Below are positions 39,441 to 47,967 of a stretch of 64,000 nucleotides of DNA, in pieces (positions within the stretch are counted from its first letter, which is position 1; each line of letters starts with the position of its first letter). The stretch is from positions 1 through 64,000 of the forward strand of contig CASFQO010000012.1 in NCBI GenBank assembly GCA_949297145.1, in the 5' to 3' direction. The DNA is from an uncultured Alphaproteobacteria bacterium. Its GTDB lineage: Bacteria > Pseudomonadota > Alphaproteobacteria > RF32 > CAG-239. A model generated the notes under the pieces. That model had not been told where the DNA came from. It ran no database searches and worked only from the letters and a program-made list of their open reading frames with translations. Both the position numbers and the translations under genes were made by a program.

Positions 39441-40611
39441 GCAATTCGGGATCAACGTTCCAAACGGACTTGTTGCGTATACTCCTACTGAAGCTAAACT
39501 TGCCGCAGAAACTGTTTCTGAATTTGGTCCTTGGGTTGTTAAAGCACAAATTCAAGCCGGTTCGCGTGACATTGGTAAATTTTCTGATAAACGTGCCGGC
39601 AGAAAAGGCGGAATTCGTTTATCCAAAACATTAGATGAAGTTTATGATAATGCCGACGAGATGCTTGAGAATCTGCTTGTGACAAATCAAACCGGCGCCA
39701 GAGGACGTTTGGTCAGCAGAGTTTATGTGGAAGAATATATTAAAACTATTCGAAAGTTCTATCTTGGACTTGTGGTTGATTGGGTTTCTGCATCAATCGT
39801 TTTACTTGTTGCGCCTGTTTCAGATAAAGACGATGATGATATTGTACAGCTTGCCATAGAATCTCCTGAAACTATACTTAAGATTAACTTAGGCCTACAG
39901 AAAGAGATTAAGTCTGAGCAACTTAAAGAAATAGTTTCTTTTATGAATATGCAAATTGAATTATCCGAATTGAAAACATTCTTGAATAGGATGCTTAAAC
40001 TCTTTTATACTTATGATGCTACACTGCTTGAAATTAATCCTATCGGTATCAATAAATTTGGTAATATTTGGGCGCTTGATGCTAAAATTGTTTTTGATGA
40101 AAACGCCTTATACAGACATCCGGAAATCCAAAAACTTTTTGATGATTCCGAAATCGAAGAAAGAGAACTTATCGCTGCAAAATACGGTTTTCAATACAAA
40201 GAGTTGGAAAGCGGAATGGGAATTATTGTTAATGGTGATGGTGTCGCATTAAACACAATTAATCAGGCGAAAAATATGGGGATCAACACTGCTTGCTTTC
40301 TTAATTTGAAAGGTGGCGTTGATAGAGATAAAATTTCGGCAAGTATTAAGCTTATTATGACGAATCCGCGTGTTGATGGCATTTTTATCAATATTCTTGG
40401 TGGTTTTTCTCGTTGCAACCTTATTGCTGACGGAATTATTACCGTTGCTGATGACTTGGGGCTAAATATTCCTTTGGTTGCTCGTTTTGAAGGAACTAAT
40501 AAAGATGAAGCTACAGATATCTTAAAGAAATCGGGGCTGCCTCTTTCTATTGCAGAAGATACCACTCAAGGTCTGCTACTCTTAAAAGAAGCTATTGCGG
40601 AGGACTTGTAA
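39403..40611 (+). CDS. sucC: Divergent succinyl-CoA synthetase beta subunit
   Basis: ATP-grasp subunit (402 aa) homologous to SucC, which binds nucleotide in ADP-forming succinyl-CoA synthetase. The start MNIHEYQAK, the Mg-site region LLEINPIGIN and ALDAKIVFDENALYRHP are kept. The nucleotide loop, normally GGRGKGKF in alphaproteobacteria, reads GSRDIGKF, and the C-terminal NIFGGIVRCD reads NILGGFSRCN. GAGGG precedes the ATG, which lies 38 bases inside sufE. Its partner SucD is also altered. Homology is clear; activity as a normal ligase is doubtful. Confidence 0.85.
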   Translation: MNIHEYQAKKIFKQFGINVPNGLVAYTPTEAKLAAETVSEFGPWVVKAQIQAGSRDIGKFSDKRAGRKGGIRLSKTLDEVYDNADEMLENLLVTNQTGARGRLVSRVYVEEYIKTIRKFYLGLVVDWVSASIVLLVAPVSDKDDDDIVQLAIESPETILKINLGLQKEIKSEQLKEIVSFMNMQIELSELKTFLNRMLKLFYTYDATLLEINPIGINKFGNIWALDAKIVFDENALYRHPEIQKLFDDSEIEERELIAAKYGFQYKELESGMGIIVNGDGVALNTINQAKNMGINTACFLNLKGGVDRDKISASIKLIMTNPRVDGIFINILGGFSRCNLIADGIITVADDLGLNIPLVARFEGTNKDEATDILKKSGLPLSIAEDTTQGLLLLKEAIAEDL

Positions 40612-41477
40612 TGTCTGTTCTTATTGATAAACATACAAAGGTTTTAGTACAAGGTATTACTGGCGCGCAAGCCTCTTTCCACGTGCAACGTGCAATTAAG
40701 TATGGGACAAATATTGTTGCCGGTGTTGCTCCTAATAAAACTGAAACATCCTATTTAGGCTTGCCACTTTTTGGTACTGTTAAAGAAGCTCAAGAAAAAA
40801 CAGGAGCTACTGCCTCTATTGTTTTTGTACCGGCAAAATATGCAAAATCAGCCATTCTGGAAGCTATTCGGGCCGACCTTGATTTGGTTGTTGTGATTAC
40901 TTCTGGAATTCCTGTGCGTGATATGATGGAAATTAAGCACGAGCTCTTAAATTCATCCACCACCCTTATTGGCCCCAATACTCCGGGCATTATTACACCG
41001 GAAGAGGCTTATATGGGCATCTTTCCAGATAATATTCATAAGAGCGGTCATGTGGGTATTATTTCTCGTTCATCAACTCTCACTTATGAGGTTGTTTTAG
41101 AAATCAATAAAATTGGTATTGGCGAATCTACTGTTGTCGGATTAGGTGATGACTTTATTATTGGGACAAGTTTCGTTGATATTATTAAAAAATTTAATGA
41201 TGATAAAGATACAAAGGCCATTATTTTAATTGGAGGAATCGGTGGTAATTATGAAACGGAAGCTGCAGACTTTTATGCGCAATTAAAAGCAAAAAAGCCT
41301 ACTCTTGCCCTTATTCTTGATGACCCAACACCTTTATCTGACAATAAAGGACTCGCCCCTGAAATTATTTGCAGAGGCATTACTTCTGCTGCTGATAAAA
41401 AAAGAATTTTGAAACAATCCGGTATGATTGTTGTTGATAATATTCAATCGCTTAAAGATGAACTCGCGCGCTTATGA
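40611..41477 (+). CDS. sucD: Succinyl-CoA synthetase alpha homologue lacking the active-site His
   Basis: CoA-binding subunit homologue (288 aa, normal length). N-terminal VLVQGITGAQASFH and SRSSTLTYEV match SucD. The phosphohistidine, normally in GHAGA, is replaced: residues 247-251 read GLAPE (codon for Leu at 41352-41354). The Glu that orients that His (IGEIGG) is Gly 209 in IGGIGG, and the conserved Cys of PNCPG is Thr 124. All three changes hit the phosphoryl or CoA site while the fold is kept. Start overlaps the sucC stop by one base. It may have a different or regulatory function. Confidence 0.85.
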   Translation: MSVLIDKHTKVLVQGITGAQASFHVQRAIKYGTNIVAGVAPNKTETSYLGLPLFGTVKEAQEKTGATASIVFVPAKYAKSAILEAIRADLDLVVVITSGIPVRDMMEIKHELLNSSTTLIGPNTPGIITPEEAYMGIFPDNIHKSGHVGIISRSSTLTYEVVLEINKIGIGESTVVGLGDDFIIGTSFVDIIKKFNDDKDTKAIILIGGIGGNYETEAADFYAQLKAKKPTLALILDDPTPLSDNKGLAPEIICRGITSAADKKRILKQSGMIVVDNIQSLKDELARL

Positions 41478-42193
41478 TTGGATGGTTAAAATCTATTTTT
41501 AATCTTATTTTACCGCCGAGGTGCCTTATCTGTGGGAAGGAAGTTTCTTCAGACAATTCACTTTGTTCTGAGTGTTTTTCTCATATTAATTTTATTAGTT
41601 TCCCCTTTTGCCAACGTTGTGGTAAACCTTTTGATATTTCTATGTCTAATAGCGATTTGCTTTGCCCTGATTGCCTTCATAAGAGGTTACCTTTCAGGTT
41701 ATGCCGTTCTGCAGTTGTGTATGATGAAAATTCAAAAAAATTGATTTTAGATTTTAAGTTTTTTGATCATCTGGAAAATAAATATTTATTAGCTAATTGG
41801 TTACTTTTAGCGGGCAAAGATATTTTTGATAACGGAGTTGATTTAATCATCCCCGTACCTTTACATTTTTCACGCTTATTAAAACGAAAATACAATCAAT
41901 CTGCTGTTCTTTGTGATGCTTTATCTAAACTTACGCATATTCCTGCCAACTATAAGGCACTCAAAAAAGTCAGACACACTCGTCCTCAAGTTTCTTGTAA
42001 CGGGAAGCAGCGACTACATAACGTGCGTGGTGCATTTGAAGTTGTTCTTCCTGAAATGATAAAAGATAAGCGAATCGTTTTAGTTGATGATGTTTTTACA
42101 ACAGGCTCAACCTTAAAAGAATGCGCTAAAATATTAAAAAAAGCAGGAGCCAAATCCGTTGACACTTTAACAATTGCTCGGGTCTGCGACTAA
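41474..42193 (+). CDS. comF: ComF-family phosphoribosyltransferase-like protein
   Basis: ComF-like protein (239 aa) with an N-terminal zinc ribbon of CxxC pairs (CLICGKEV, CSEC, CQRCGKP, CPDC) and a PRTase domain with the PRPP loop VLVDDVFTTGSTL. ComF supports DNA uptake in competent bacteria and is otherwise linked to replication restart. It overlaps sucD by four bases (ATGA) and ends the SUF-suc transcript. Confidence 0.92.
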   Translation: MIGWLKSIFNLILPPRCLICGKEVSSDNSLCSECFSHINFISFPFCQRCGKPFDISMSNSDLLCPDCLHKRLPFRLCRSAVVYDENSKKLILDFKFFDHLENKYLLANWLLLAGKDIFDNGVDLIIPVPLHFSRLLKRKYNQSAVLCDALSKLTHIPANYKALKKVRHTRPQVSCNGKQRLHNVRGAFEVVLPEMIKDKRIVLVDDVFTTGSTLKECAKILKKAGAKSVDTLTIARVCD

Positions 42194-42196
42194 AAA

Positions 42197-42222
42197 ATAA
42201 AGCAGGTATAAAACCTGCTCTA
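42197..42222. terminator. Bidirectional terminator after comF
   Basis: AGCAGGT pairs with ACCTGCT across a 5-nt loop, with A- and T-rich flanks, between comF and the convergent 76-aa gene. Confidence 0.75.
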
Positions 42223-42224
42223 TT

Positions 42225-42455
42225 TTACCTTGTTACACAAAGAAGTTTCGCATATTTTCGTAAGATACACTCGGCTACACCGGCTAGTTCTGATGTTTCA
42301 TTTTTATCAAAACTATGCCCTTGTATGCGCATATCAGAAGTTAGTTCAAAAACTTCTCCTGTATAATCACGCACACAGTGTCTTTTGCTCTTTGCATCTA
42401 TAACACTTTGGCGAACAATCTCTGTTACATTATCAATTTTTTTTTGTTCAGACAT
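42225..42455 (-). CDS. Hypothetical 76-aa protein downstream of tolC
   Basis: Unrecognised soluble small protein with three Cys or His-containing short segments (KRHCVRDY, ECILRKYAKLLCV). AGGA precedes the ATG. It starts eight bases after the tolC-like gene stop and ends at a terminator, so the pair is probably one operon. Confidence 0.6.
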   Translation of the reverse strand: MSEQKKIDNVTEIVRQSVIDAKSKRHCVRDYTGEVFELTSDMRIQGHSFDKNETSELAGVAECILRKYAKLLCVTR

Positions 42456-42463
42456 TTAATATC

Positions 42464-43840
42464 CTACTCTTTATCAATACTTGTTGACAACCACTTTCCT
42501 GATGTTTCTTTATATTTAGCATCTGCATCATATAAATCAACATCTAATTTCAAATCTGCGGCTGTCAACTTGCCCATTGCTTGAAGTAATTGCAGGCCTG
42601 ATACATAGTAATCATGACGTGTGGTTACTTCTTCAACTTCAGAATCAAGCAAGTATTGGTATTGATTCAATACGTCTAATACCGTTCTATTACCCAGGGC
42701 TTCTTCTTCACGAACACCATTTAAGGCTACTTGGTATGCTTTAATTTGAGCCTTTACAGATTTAATTTTAGCCTTGTTTGCACTTAAATATTCCCAATAG
42801 CTTGTTATATCCGCATGCAAAGCGTCTTGCGTGTTCAGCACATCTTCTTGAGCTTGCCAACGATAATATTTGCTTTGACGAATCTTGGCACGGCTGGAAC
42901 CGGCATTATATAAAGGAATCGAGAAGTTTACTCCTAATTCTACTGAATTATCGGTTGGATTTTTATCCATTGTATAATCTTGACTTTTCAAACGACCGGC
43001 CGATGCATACGCGTTGATAGACGGCAGTAACTCGCCTTGACTTGTTTTAACATCATATTTCTTTGCTTTTAAGGTATGTTTTGCGGCATTTAAGTCATAG
43101 TTATGCGTCTTTGCATATTCCAATGCTTCTTCTATACTTTTCGGAAACATCTTTTCTATTTCTTTTGGATCTTTTGTTTCTTTGGGTTCTTCACCAATAA
43201 TTTGTTTATATATAGCTTTAGATGCTTCTAAATCTCCTTCCGCAGAAATTCTCTGTGATTGAGCTGAGGCATAACTTGCTTCGGCTTGTGATACGTCTGT
43301 TGTGGTTACTTCCCCAACCTTAAAGCGTTCACGGGTTTCTTCTAATTCTTTTTTGAGCAATTTTTCATTGTTTTTTTGAAGTCTAACAATAGCTTCATCA
43401 CGAAGAACATTTAAATATGCCGTAGCAGCACTCAATAACAAACTTTGCTCGGTGGACATTAAACTTGCTTGAGCTGCTTTTACGGAACTTTTGGCTGAGC
43501 TCACAGAATTTACGGTTTGAAACCCACTAAAAATAGGTTGTGAAATTGTTGCGGCCAAACTTCTTTCATATCCATCTATCGGGCGTTGTGCCGTACCATG
43601 TTCACTTCTGTTTGTATTGATTTTAGAATCGCTATAACCTCCATCAATGGTTAATGTGGGACGATATCCTGATTTTGCGATGGCAACATTTTCATCTATT
43701 GCACCCGTTGCCGCACGCGCTGCTTTTAGTGCCGGATTATATTCATAGGCTTTTGCCAAGGCTGTTTCCAATGTGTCTGCTTGTGCAGAAAGCGCTGTTG
43801 AAACAGTAAGAGCCAACGCAAGAATACTTAGCTTTTTCAT
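42464..43840 (-). CDS. tolC: TolC-family outer membrane efflux protein
   Basis: Outer-membrane channel (458 aa) for type I secretion or RND efflux. Signal peptide about residues 1-22 (ALSAQA). Two outer-membrane-factor repeats with long coiled helices, e.g. LETALAKAYEYNPALKAARA and the NRTVLDVLNQYQYLLDSEVE segment. No inner-membrane ABC or RND genes lie adjacent. AAGGGAAA precedes the ATG. It is divergent from glgP. Confidence 0.92.
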   Translation of the reverse strand: MKKLSILALALTVSTALSAQADTLETALAKAYEYNPALKAARAATGAIDENVAIAKSGYRPTLTIDGGYSDSKINTNRSEHGTAQRPIDGYERSLAATISQPIFSGFQTVNSVSSAKSSVKAAQASLMSTEQSLLLSAATAYLNVLRDEAIVRLQKNNEKLLKKELEETRERFKVGEVTTTDVSQAEASYASAQSQRISAEGDLEASKAIYKQIIGEEPKETKDPKEIEKMFPKSIEEALEYAKTHNYDLNAAKHTLKAKKYDVKTSQGELLPSINAYASAGRLKSQDYTMDKNPTDNSVELGVNFSIPLYNAGSSRAKIRQSKYYRWQAQEDVLNTQDALHADITSYWEYLSANKAKIKSVKAQIKAYQVALNGVREEEALGNRTVLDVLNQYQYLLDSEVEEVTTRHDYYVSGLQLLQAMGKLTAADLKLDVDLYDADAKYKETSGKWLSTSIDKE

Positions 43841-44013
43841 ATCTAAATTTCCCTTTTTTACATTTCTATCTATGTGTTTTTTAACACTTAATTGTTAAAA
43901 AAATACCAATCCCGTTTTTATTTTTCTAAATACTCTTATATTATTAACGAAAATTCAAACTATTTCACTTAGTTTTGTGAATAGTAAAGTATGTTTAATT
44001 GGGAGATTGTGTA

Positions 44014-46521
44014 TTGAGAAAAGGTAAATTAGAAATTAGCGATGAGATGAGAAAGGCTAGATTGAAACTTTCTATTGAGCATTATATTAAATATTTCATC
44101 GGTAAGAGAACTTGCGAAGTTACAAAAGAAGAGGCCCTTTATGCTATCTCTTTGGCAGTTAGAGAATTTGCTATGGATGAAATGTATAAAACCATGGCTC
44201 GTTATAATGAGAAATCTGCCAAGAGAGTTTATTACCTGTCTATTGAATATTTGATTGGGCGCTCTTTGGAAAATAATTTACATAACCTTGGTTTGTATGA
44301 TTTATTAAAAGATATCAAGATTGATGGTTTTCCGGATATTTCATTAGAAGAAATTTTTGATACAGAATATGACCCGGCGTTAGGTAACGGCGGTTTAGGT
44401 CGTTTGGCTGCTTGTTATTTGGACTCTATGGCTTCTTTGGGATTGCCTGGGTTTGGATATGGTATAAATTATCAATTCGGCTTGTTTAAGCAAAAATTTG
44501 AAAATGGTTGGCAAGTTGAACAGGCTGATGACTGGTTTTCTGATTTTTCACCTTGGGAACTAGCAAGACCAGACAGACAAGTTACCGTTCCAATGTTTGG
44601 TAATGTTGAAACATATAAAGATGCAAACGGCAGAGATACGTATGTTTGGGCGAATACTCAAACGCTTTATGGCGTTCCGTATGACTTTCCGGTTGTCGGA
44701 TATGACGGGAAAGCCGTTAACTATTTACGTTTGTTCTCGGCTAAAACCGATGATGAATTTGACATAGATATTTTCAACAACGGCGGCTATATTGAAGCAG
44801 TGGAAGATAAAATCAAAACAGAAGCTATTTCTAAAGTTCTTTATCCTTCTGATGCTTTAGAATCCGGTAAAGCACTTCGTCTTTCTCAACAATATTTCTT
44901 CGTTTCTTGCGCTATTCAAGATATTTTCAGAAGATTTTTGGAGAAGAGTAACGACTTTGACAAATTGCCTGACGCTATTTGTATCCAACTAAACGATACG
45001 CACCCGGCTTTGGCTATTGTTGAAATGATGAGACTCTTGATTGATGTTTATGGACAAGAATGGGAAACTTCTTGGAACATTGTTACAAAAATCTTTGCTT
45101 ATACAAACCACACCTTGTTGCCGGAAGCTCTGGAAACATGGCCGGTTAAATATTTTAAGCATATGTTGCCGAGACATTTGCAGATTATTTATGAAATTAA
45201 CCGTCGGTTTATTGAATTTGCAAAGACTAAATTTGGCGAGACCAGTGAGAAATTAGCTAAAGTTTCTATTGTTTCCGGTGACGGTGATGCACAAATCATC
45301 CGTATGGCTAACTTGTCTATTGTCGGCTCATTCTCTGTTAACGGTGTGGCAAAAATCCACTCTGAGCTGATTAAGACCTCGCTTGTGCCTGAATTTTATG
45401 AATTATGGCCGGAGAAATTTATTAACATTACAAATGGTATTACGCCAAGACGTTGGTTATTGCACGCAAATACGAATCTGTCTAACTTGATTTCTGATAA
45501 AATCGGAAAAGACTGGATTTCTAACCTAGATTTGTTGACCAAGATTGCTGATTATGCCAACGATGCTGATTTTGTTAAACGGTTTAGCAAAATTAAGAAA
45601 ATCAACAAAGAATTACTGCGTCATGAAATCTTTAAAAAGACAAATGTTGCCGTTACGACCAATAGTATGTTTGTTATTCAAGCAAAGCGTATTCATGAAT
45701 ATAAGCGTCAGCTTATGGCCATTTTGCAGGTTATCGGCGATTATTTGGCAATTGTGCGCGACAATGTTCGTCCGATTTGCCCAAAAACATATATTTTTGC
45801 CGGTAAAGCTGCGCCGTCATATACCTTTGCTAAGTTAATCATCAAATTGATTAACAACGTGGCAAACGTCGTTAATAATGACCCGAAAGTCGGCGACTCG
45901 CTGAAAGTGGTATTTGTTCCGGATTATAAGGTTTCTTTGGCGGAAATTCTTATTCCGGCGGCTGATGTCAGCTTGCAGATTTCCACCGCAGGTTTTGAAG
46001 CTTCCGGTACGGGTAATATGAAATTTGCCTTAAACGGCGCTTTGACTGTTGGTACATACGACGGTGCTAATATTGAAATTCGTGAAGCCGTTGGCGAAGA
46101 TAATTTCTTCCTCTTTGGATTGCGCGAAAACGAGATTCAAGAAATGCGCCCGACCTATAATCCACGCAAAATTTATGAAGAGTCGGAATATGTTAAGCGT
46201 ATTTTGAACACATTAACTTCTAATCTGTTTTGTGAAAAAGATGCGCCGTCTTTGTTTAAGCCGATTTTTGATGAATTGCTTAACCGCGACTACTTCTTTG
46301 TTTTGGCGGATTTGGAAGCCTTTGACAAAGCGATGAAAGAGGCTGAAAAAGCTTATCTTAACAAAGAAGAATGGGCGAAAAAAGCTATTTATAACGTGGC
46401 AAGAGTTGGCTATTTTTCTAGCGACCGCGCGGTTAGAGAATATGCTGAGAAGATTTGGCACGTTCAAAGCTATGATTCGGATGATGATTACATTGCCGAA
46501 GATGAAGCTAAATCTGCTTAA
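44014..46521 (+). CDS. glgP: Glycogen/alpha-glucan phosphorylase
   Basis: PLP-dependent phosphorylase (835 aa) releasing glucose-1-phosphate from glycogen or maltodextrin. Family motifs include YYLSIEYLIGRSLENNL, EYDPALGNGGLGRLAACYLDS and the PLP segment EASGTGNMKFALNGALTVG, with K670 the cofactor lysine. The start is a TTG at 44014 with GGGAGA eight bases upstream; an earlier TTG overlaps that site. No glgA, glgB or glgC is in the window. Confidence 0.95.
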   Translation: MRKGKLEISDEMRKARLKLSIEHYIKYFIGKRTCEVTKEEALYAISLAVREFAMDEMYKTMARYNEKSAKRVYYLSIEYLIGRSLENNLHNLGLYDLLKDIKIDGFPDISLEEIFDTEYDPALGNGGLGRLAACYLDSMASLGLPGFGYGINYQFGLFKQKFENGWQVEQADDWFSDFSPWELARPDRQVTVPMFGNVETYKDANGRDTYVWANTQTLYGVPYDFPVVGYDGKAVNYLRLFSAKTDDEFDIDIFNNGGYIEAVEDKIKTEAISKVLYPSDALESGKALRLSQQYFFVSCAIQDIFRRFLEKSNDFDKLPDAICIQLNDTHPALAIVEMMRLLIDVYGQEWETSWNIVTKIFAYTNHTLLPEALETWPVKYFKHMLPRHLQIIYEINRRFIEFAKTKFGETSEKLAKVSIVSGDGDAQIIRMANLSIVGSFSVNGVAKIHSELIKTSLVPEFYELWPEKFINITNGITPRRWLLHANTNLSNLISDKIGKDWISNLDLLTKIADYANDADFVKRFSKIKKINKELLRHEIFKKTNVAVTTNSMFVIQAKRIHEYKRQLMAILQVIGDYLAIVRDNVRPICPKTYIFAGKAAPSYTFAKLIIKLINNVANVVNNDPKVGDSLKVVFVPDYKVSLAEILIPAADVSLQISTAGFEASGTGNMKFALNGALTVGTYDGANIEIREAVGEDNFFLFGLRENEIQEMRPTYNPRKIYEESEYVKRILNTLTSNLFCEKDAPSLFKPIFDELLNRDYFFVLADLEAFDKAMKEAEKAYLNKEEWAKKAIYNVARVGYFSSDRAVREYAEKIWHVQSYDSDDDYIAEDEAKSA

Positions 46522-46541
46522 TAAAACAAGCTTATTAAGAC

Positions 46542-46573
46542 AAAGCCCGAAGCGCAAAACTTCGGGCTTTTTA
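46542..46573 (+). terminator. Terminator after glgP
   Basis: An 11-bp stem AAAGCCCGAAG with CTTCGGGCTTT (46542-46552 and 46560-46570), a 7-nt loop and a T-rich tail. Confidence 0.92.
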
Positions 46574-46628
46574 TTTATTTTCAAAATATTACCCCGCAGA
46601 CGACTCTAAAAAACGAATCGACAAAGGC

Positions 46629-46657
46629 TTGACGTGAGGTAAAAAATGTGGTATATT
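46629..46657 (+). promoter_or_regulatory. Sigma-70 promoter for the leader RNA and lipoprotein gene
   Basis: TTGACG at 46629-46634 and TATATT at 46652-46657 are separated by exactly 17 bases, an unusually good match for this AT-rich genome. A start near 46664 would give a 5' leader of about 300 bases. Confidence 0.75.
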
Positions 46658-46663
46658 AAAGTT

Positions 46664-46965
46664 CTAAAGTGAATTATTCTGTTTTCTAAGTTTTATTTTT
46701 ATTATTGTAAAAATTCTCTTAGTGCGGCGTAGTTCACTTAATAAAATTGAATATTAACAACGCATTTGGAAGTACCGGATCAGCAGTTTGTAAAATTTAT
46801 CAATCGAAGTTTTTTTATTATTACGACATAACACCGTGAGCGAAGAACAGTACCTCAGGTTAACCGATTGAAAATTTTAATGAACTTGCCCCCAATAGCC
46901 AAATGCTATTTTAATTATAACGCGTGAGTAGACAGATGGAAACATCTTGAGGAGCGCGTCAAGAC
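46664..46965 (+). ncRNA. Candidate structured 5' leader RNA
   Basis: This gene-free stretch of about 300 bases folds by eye into a series of helices: 46667-46673 with 46733-46739; an internal 46686-46701 with 46708-46722 hairpin; a 15-bp helix 46791-46806 with 46865-46879 (single bulged A at 46799) enclosing 46833-46840 with 46854-46860; 46894-46899 with 46905-46910; and 46920-46924 with 46955-46959 enclosing a GAAA tetraloop stem (46934-46947). The last helix surrounds GAGGAG (46949-46954), the ribosome site of the next gene, so a translation switch is plausible. It matches no RNA family that I recognise. Confidence 0.6.
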
Positions 46966-47853
46966 ATGAGAAAAAATTTATTTTTCTTTGTCGTTATTTT
47001 GTTAAGTGTAAATGTATTATTAATTTCTTGCGCAGGCGAGGAATTAATCCAAACCAGAGCGGAATCTCCGGTCACCTCAGTTCCTGAGGAAGATGAAGAA
47101 TATGTAGAGTGGTCTTACAGCCGCTCTGAGCTAGTTAAAAATGAAACTACACTGTCTGAGGATGGTGTTGTGGATTTTCATATTCAAATTAAGGACATAT
47201 ACACAGCGGTGTATATGGGAAAGACTGCCTATTCTGACAGCCTTCGCTCCTATAATTTTTCTGACACTCAGAGCGCTGAGTGGCGTGCTATTAACCTTGC
47301 ATTTAGCAAGGGGTATAAGGCATACCAAAAAGAGTTCACGAACCATAACAACATGGCTCGTCAGAGCTATGTAGAAATGGACTCTACCTTCTGTGAAGAA
47401 GGTGGTTGGACCGTAGTTCGCGAAGAAAAGGCCGCCCACTTCAACTACGTTTCTTCAACTTGCGAGGCGGACTCTTTTGACCCAATCGCTTCTTGCAATA
47501 ACTTCGCCGGTTTCTTTACCGACGAAAAGTTGGGACAAATCCAACTGAAGCCGGTGGTGATTACGGTTTACCCTCGCGGGTATGAATCTAAACACCACAA
47601 AGATGAGACTTACCGCTACGACGGTGAGTCAGGTCTTTGGATTGACCGCCCTTGGGAAGAAGCAGAAGACAGACAGAGCTCACGCTCTGCCGTTGAGAAT
47701 GGCGTAGAGTACCTCCGGTACCCGATTATCATTTCTGCAGAATTTTCTTGCGAAGACTTCGGTCTGAGCGAAAAGAGAACTGCTGAATACGACTATTGGA
47801 TCAAGTTCAATCGCGATGAAGCGATTGCTGAAGGTAGCGCTATTCCGTTCTAA
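46966..47853 (+). CDS. Predicted lipoprotein of unknown function
   Basis: Secreted lipoprotein (295 aa; hydrophobic leader, lipobox LISC, Cys 22), then an acidic, Ser/Thr-rich stretch and a soluble domain with four further Cys (TFCEE, STCEAD, ASCNNF, FSCEDF) that could form disulfides in the periplasm or on the surface. No family recognised. Base composition is visibly richer in G and C than the flanking genes, suggesting different origin or strong expression. It is preceded by a strong promoter and long structured leader. Confidence 0.75.
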   Translation: MRKNLFFFVVILLSVNVLLISCAGEELIQTRAESPVTSVPEEDEEYVEWSYSRSELVKNETTLSEDGVVDFHIQIKDIYTAVYMGKTAYSDSLRSYNFSDTQSAEWRAINLAFSKGYKAYQKEFTNHNNMARQSYVEMDSTFCEEGGWTVVREEKAAHFNYVSSTCEADSFDPIASCNNFAGFFTDEKLGQIQLKPVVITVYPRGYESKHHKDETYRYDGESGLWIDRPWEEAEDRQSSRSAVENGVEYLRYPIIISAEFSCEDFGLSEKRTAEYDYWIKFNRDEAIAEGSAIPF

Positions 47854-47876
47854 GCACAGCGGTGCTGCACTAAGAT

Positions 47877-47912
47877 AAGGGTCCCAAGCATTTGCTTGGA
47901 ACCCTTTTTTTT
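47877..47912 (+). terminator. Terminator after the lipoprotein gene
   Basis: GGGT-CCAAGC pairs with GCTTGG-ACCC (one C-A mismatch), followed by eight T. A second small hairpin AGCAC/GTGCT precedes it at 47853-47866. Confidence 0.88.
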
Positions 47913-47967
47913 ATGCTCTATTTAGGCTTTTTATCAGTTTTTTATCCGCGAATCTTTTTGATTTATT

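Noticed and set aside
46880-46927. 15-codon ORF inside the leader (ATG at 46880)
   Set aside because: No ribosome site precedes it and it runs through proposed helices, so it is not supported as a gene.
46664-46965. Leader as 4.5S, tmRNA, RNase P or 6S RNA
   Set aside because: A few short matches (GGAAG, CAGCAG, ACGCGTGAGTA reminiscent of 16S) occur, but none of the diagnostic cores of these RNAs is present in order.
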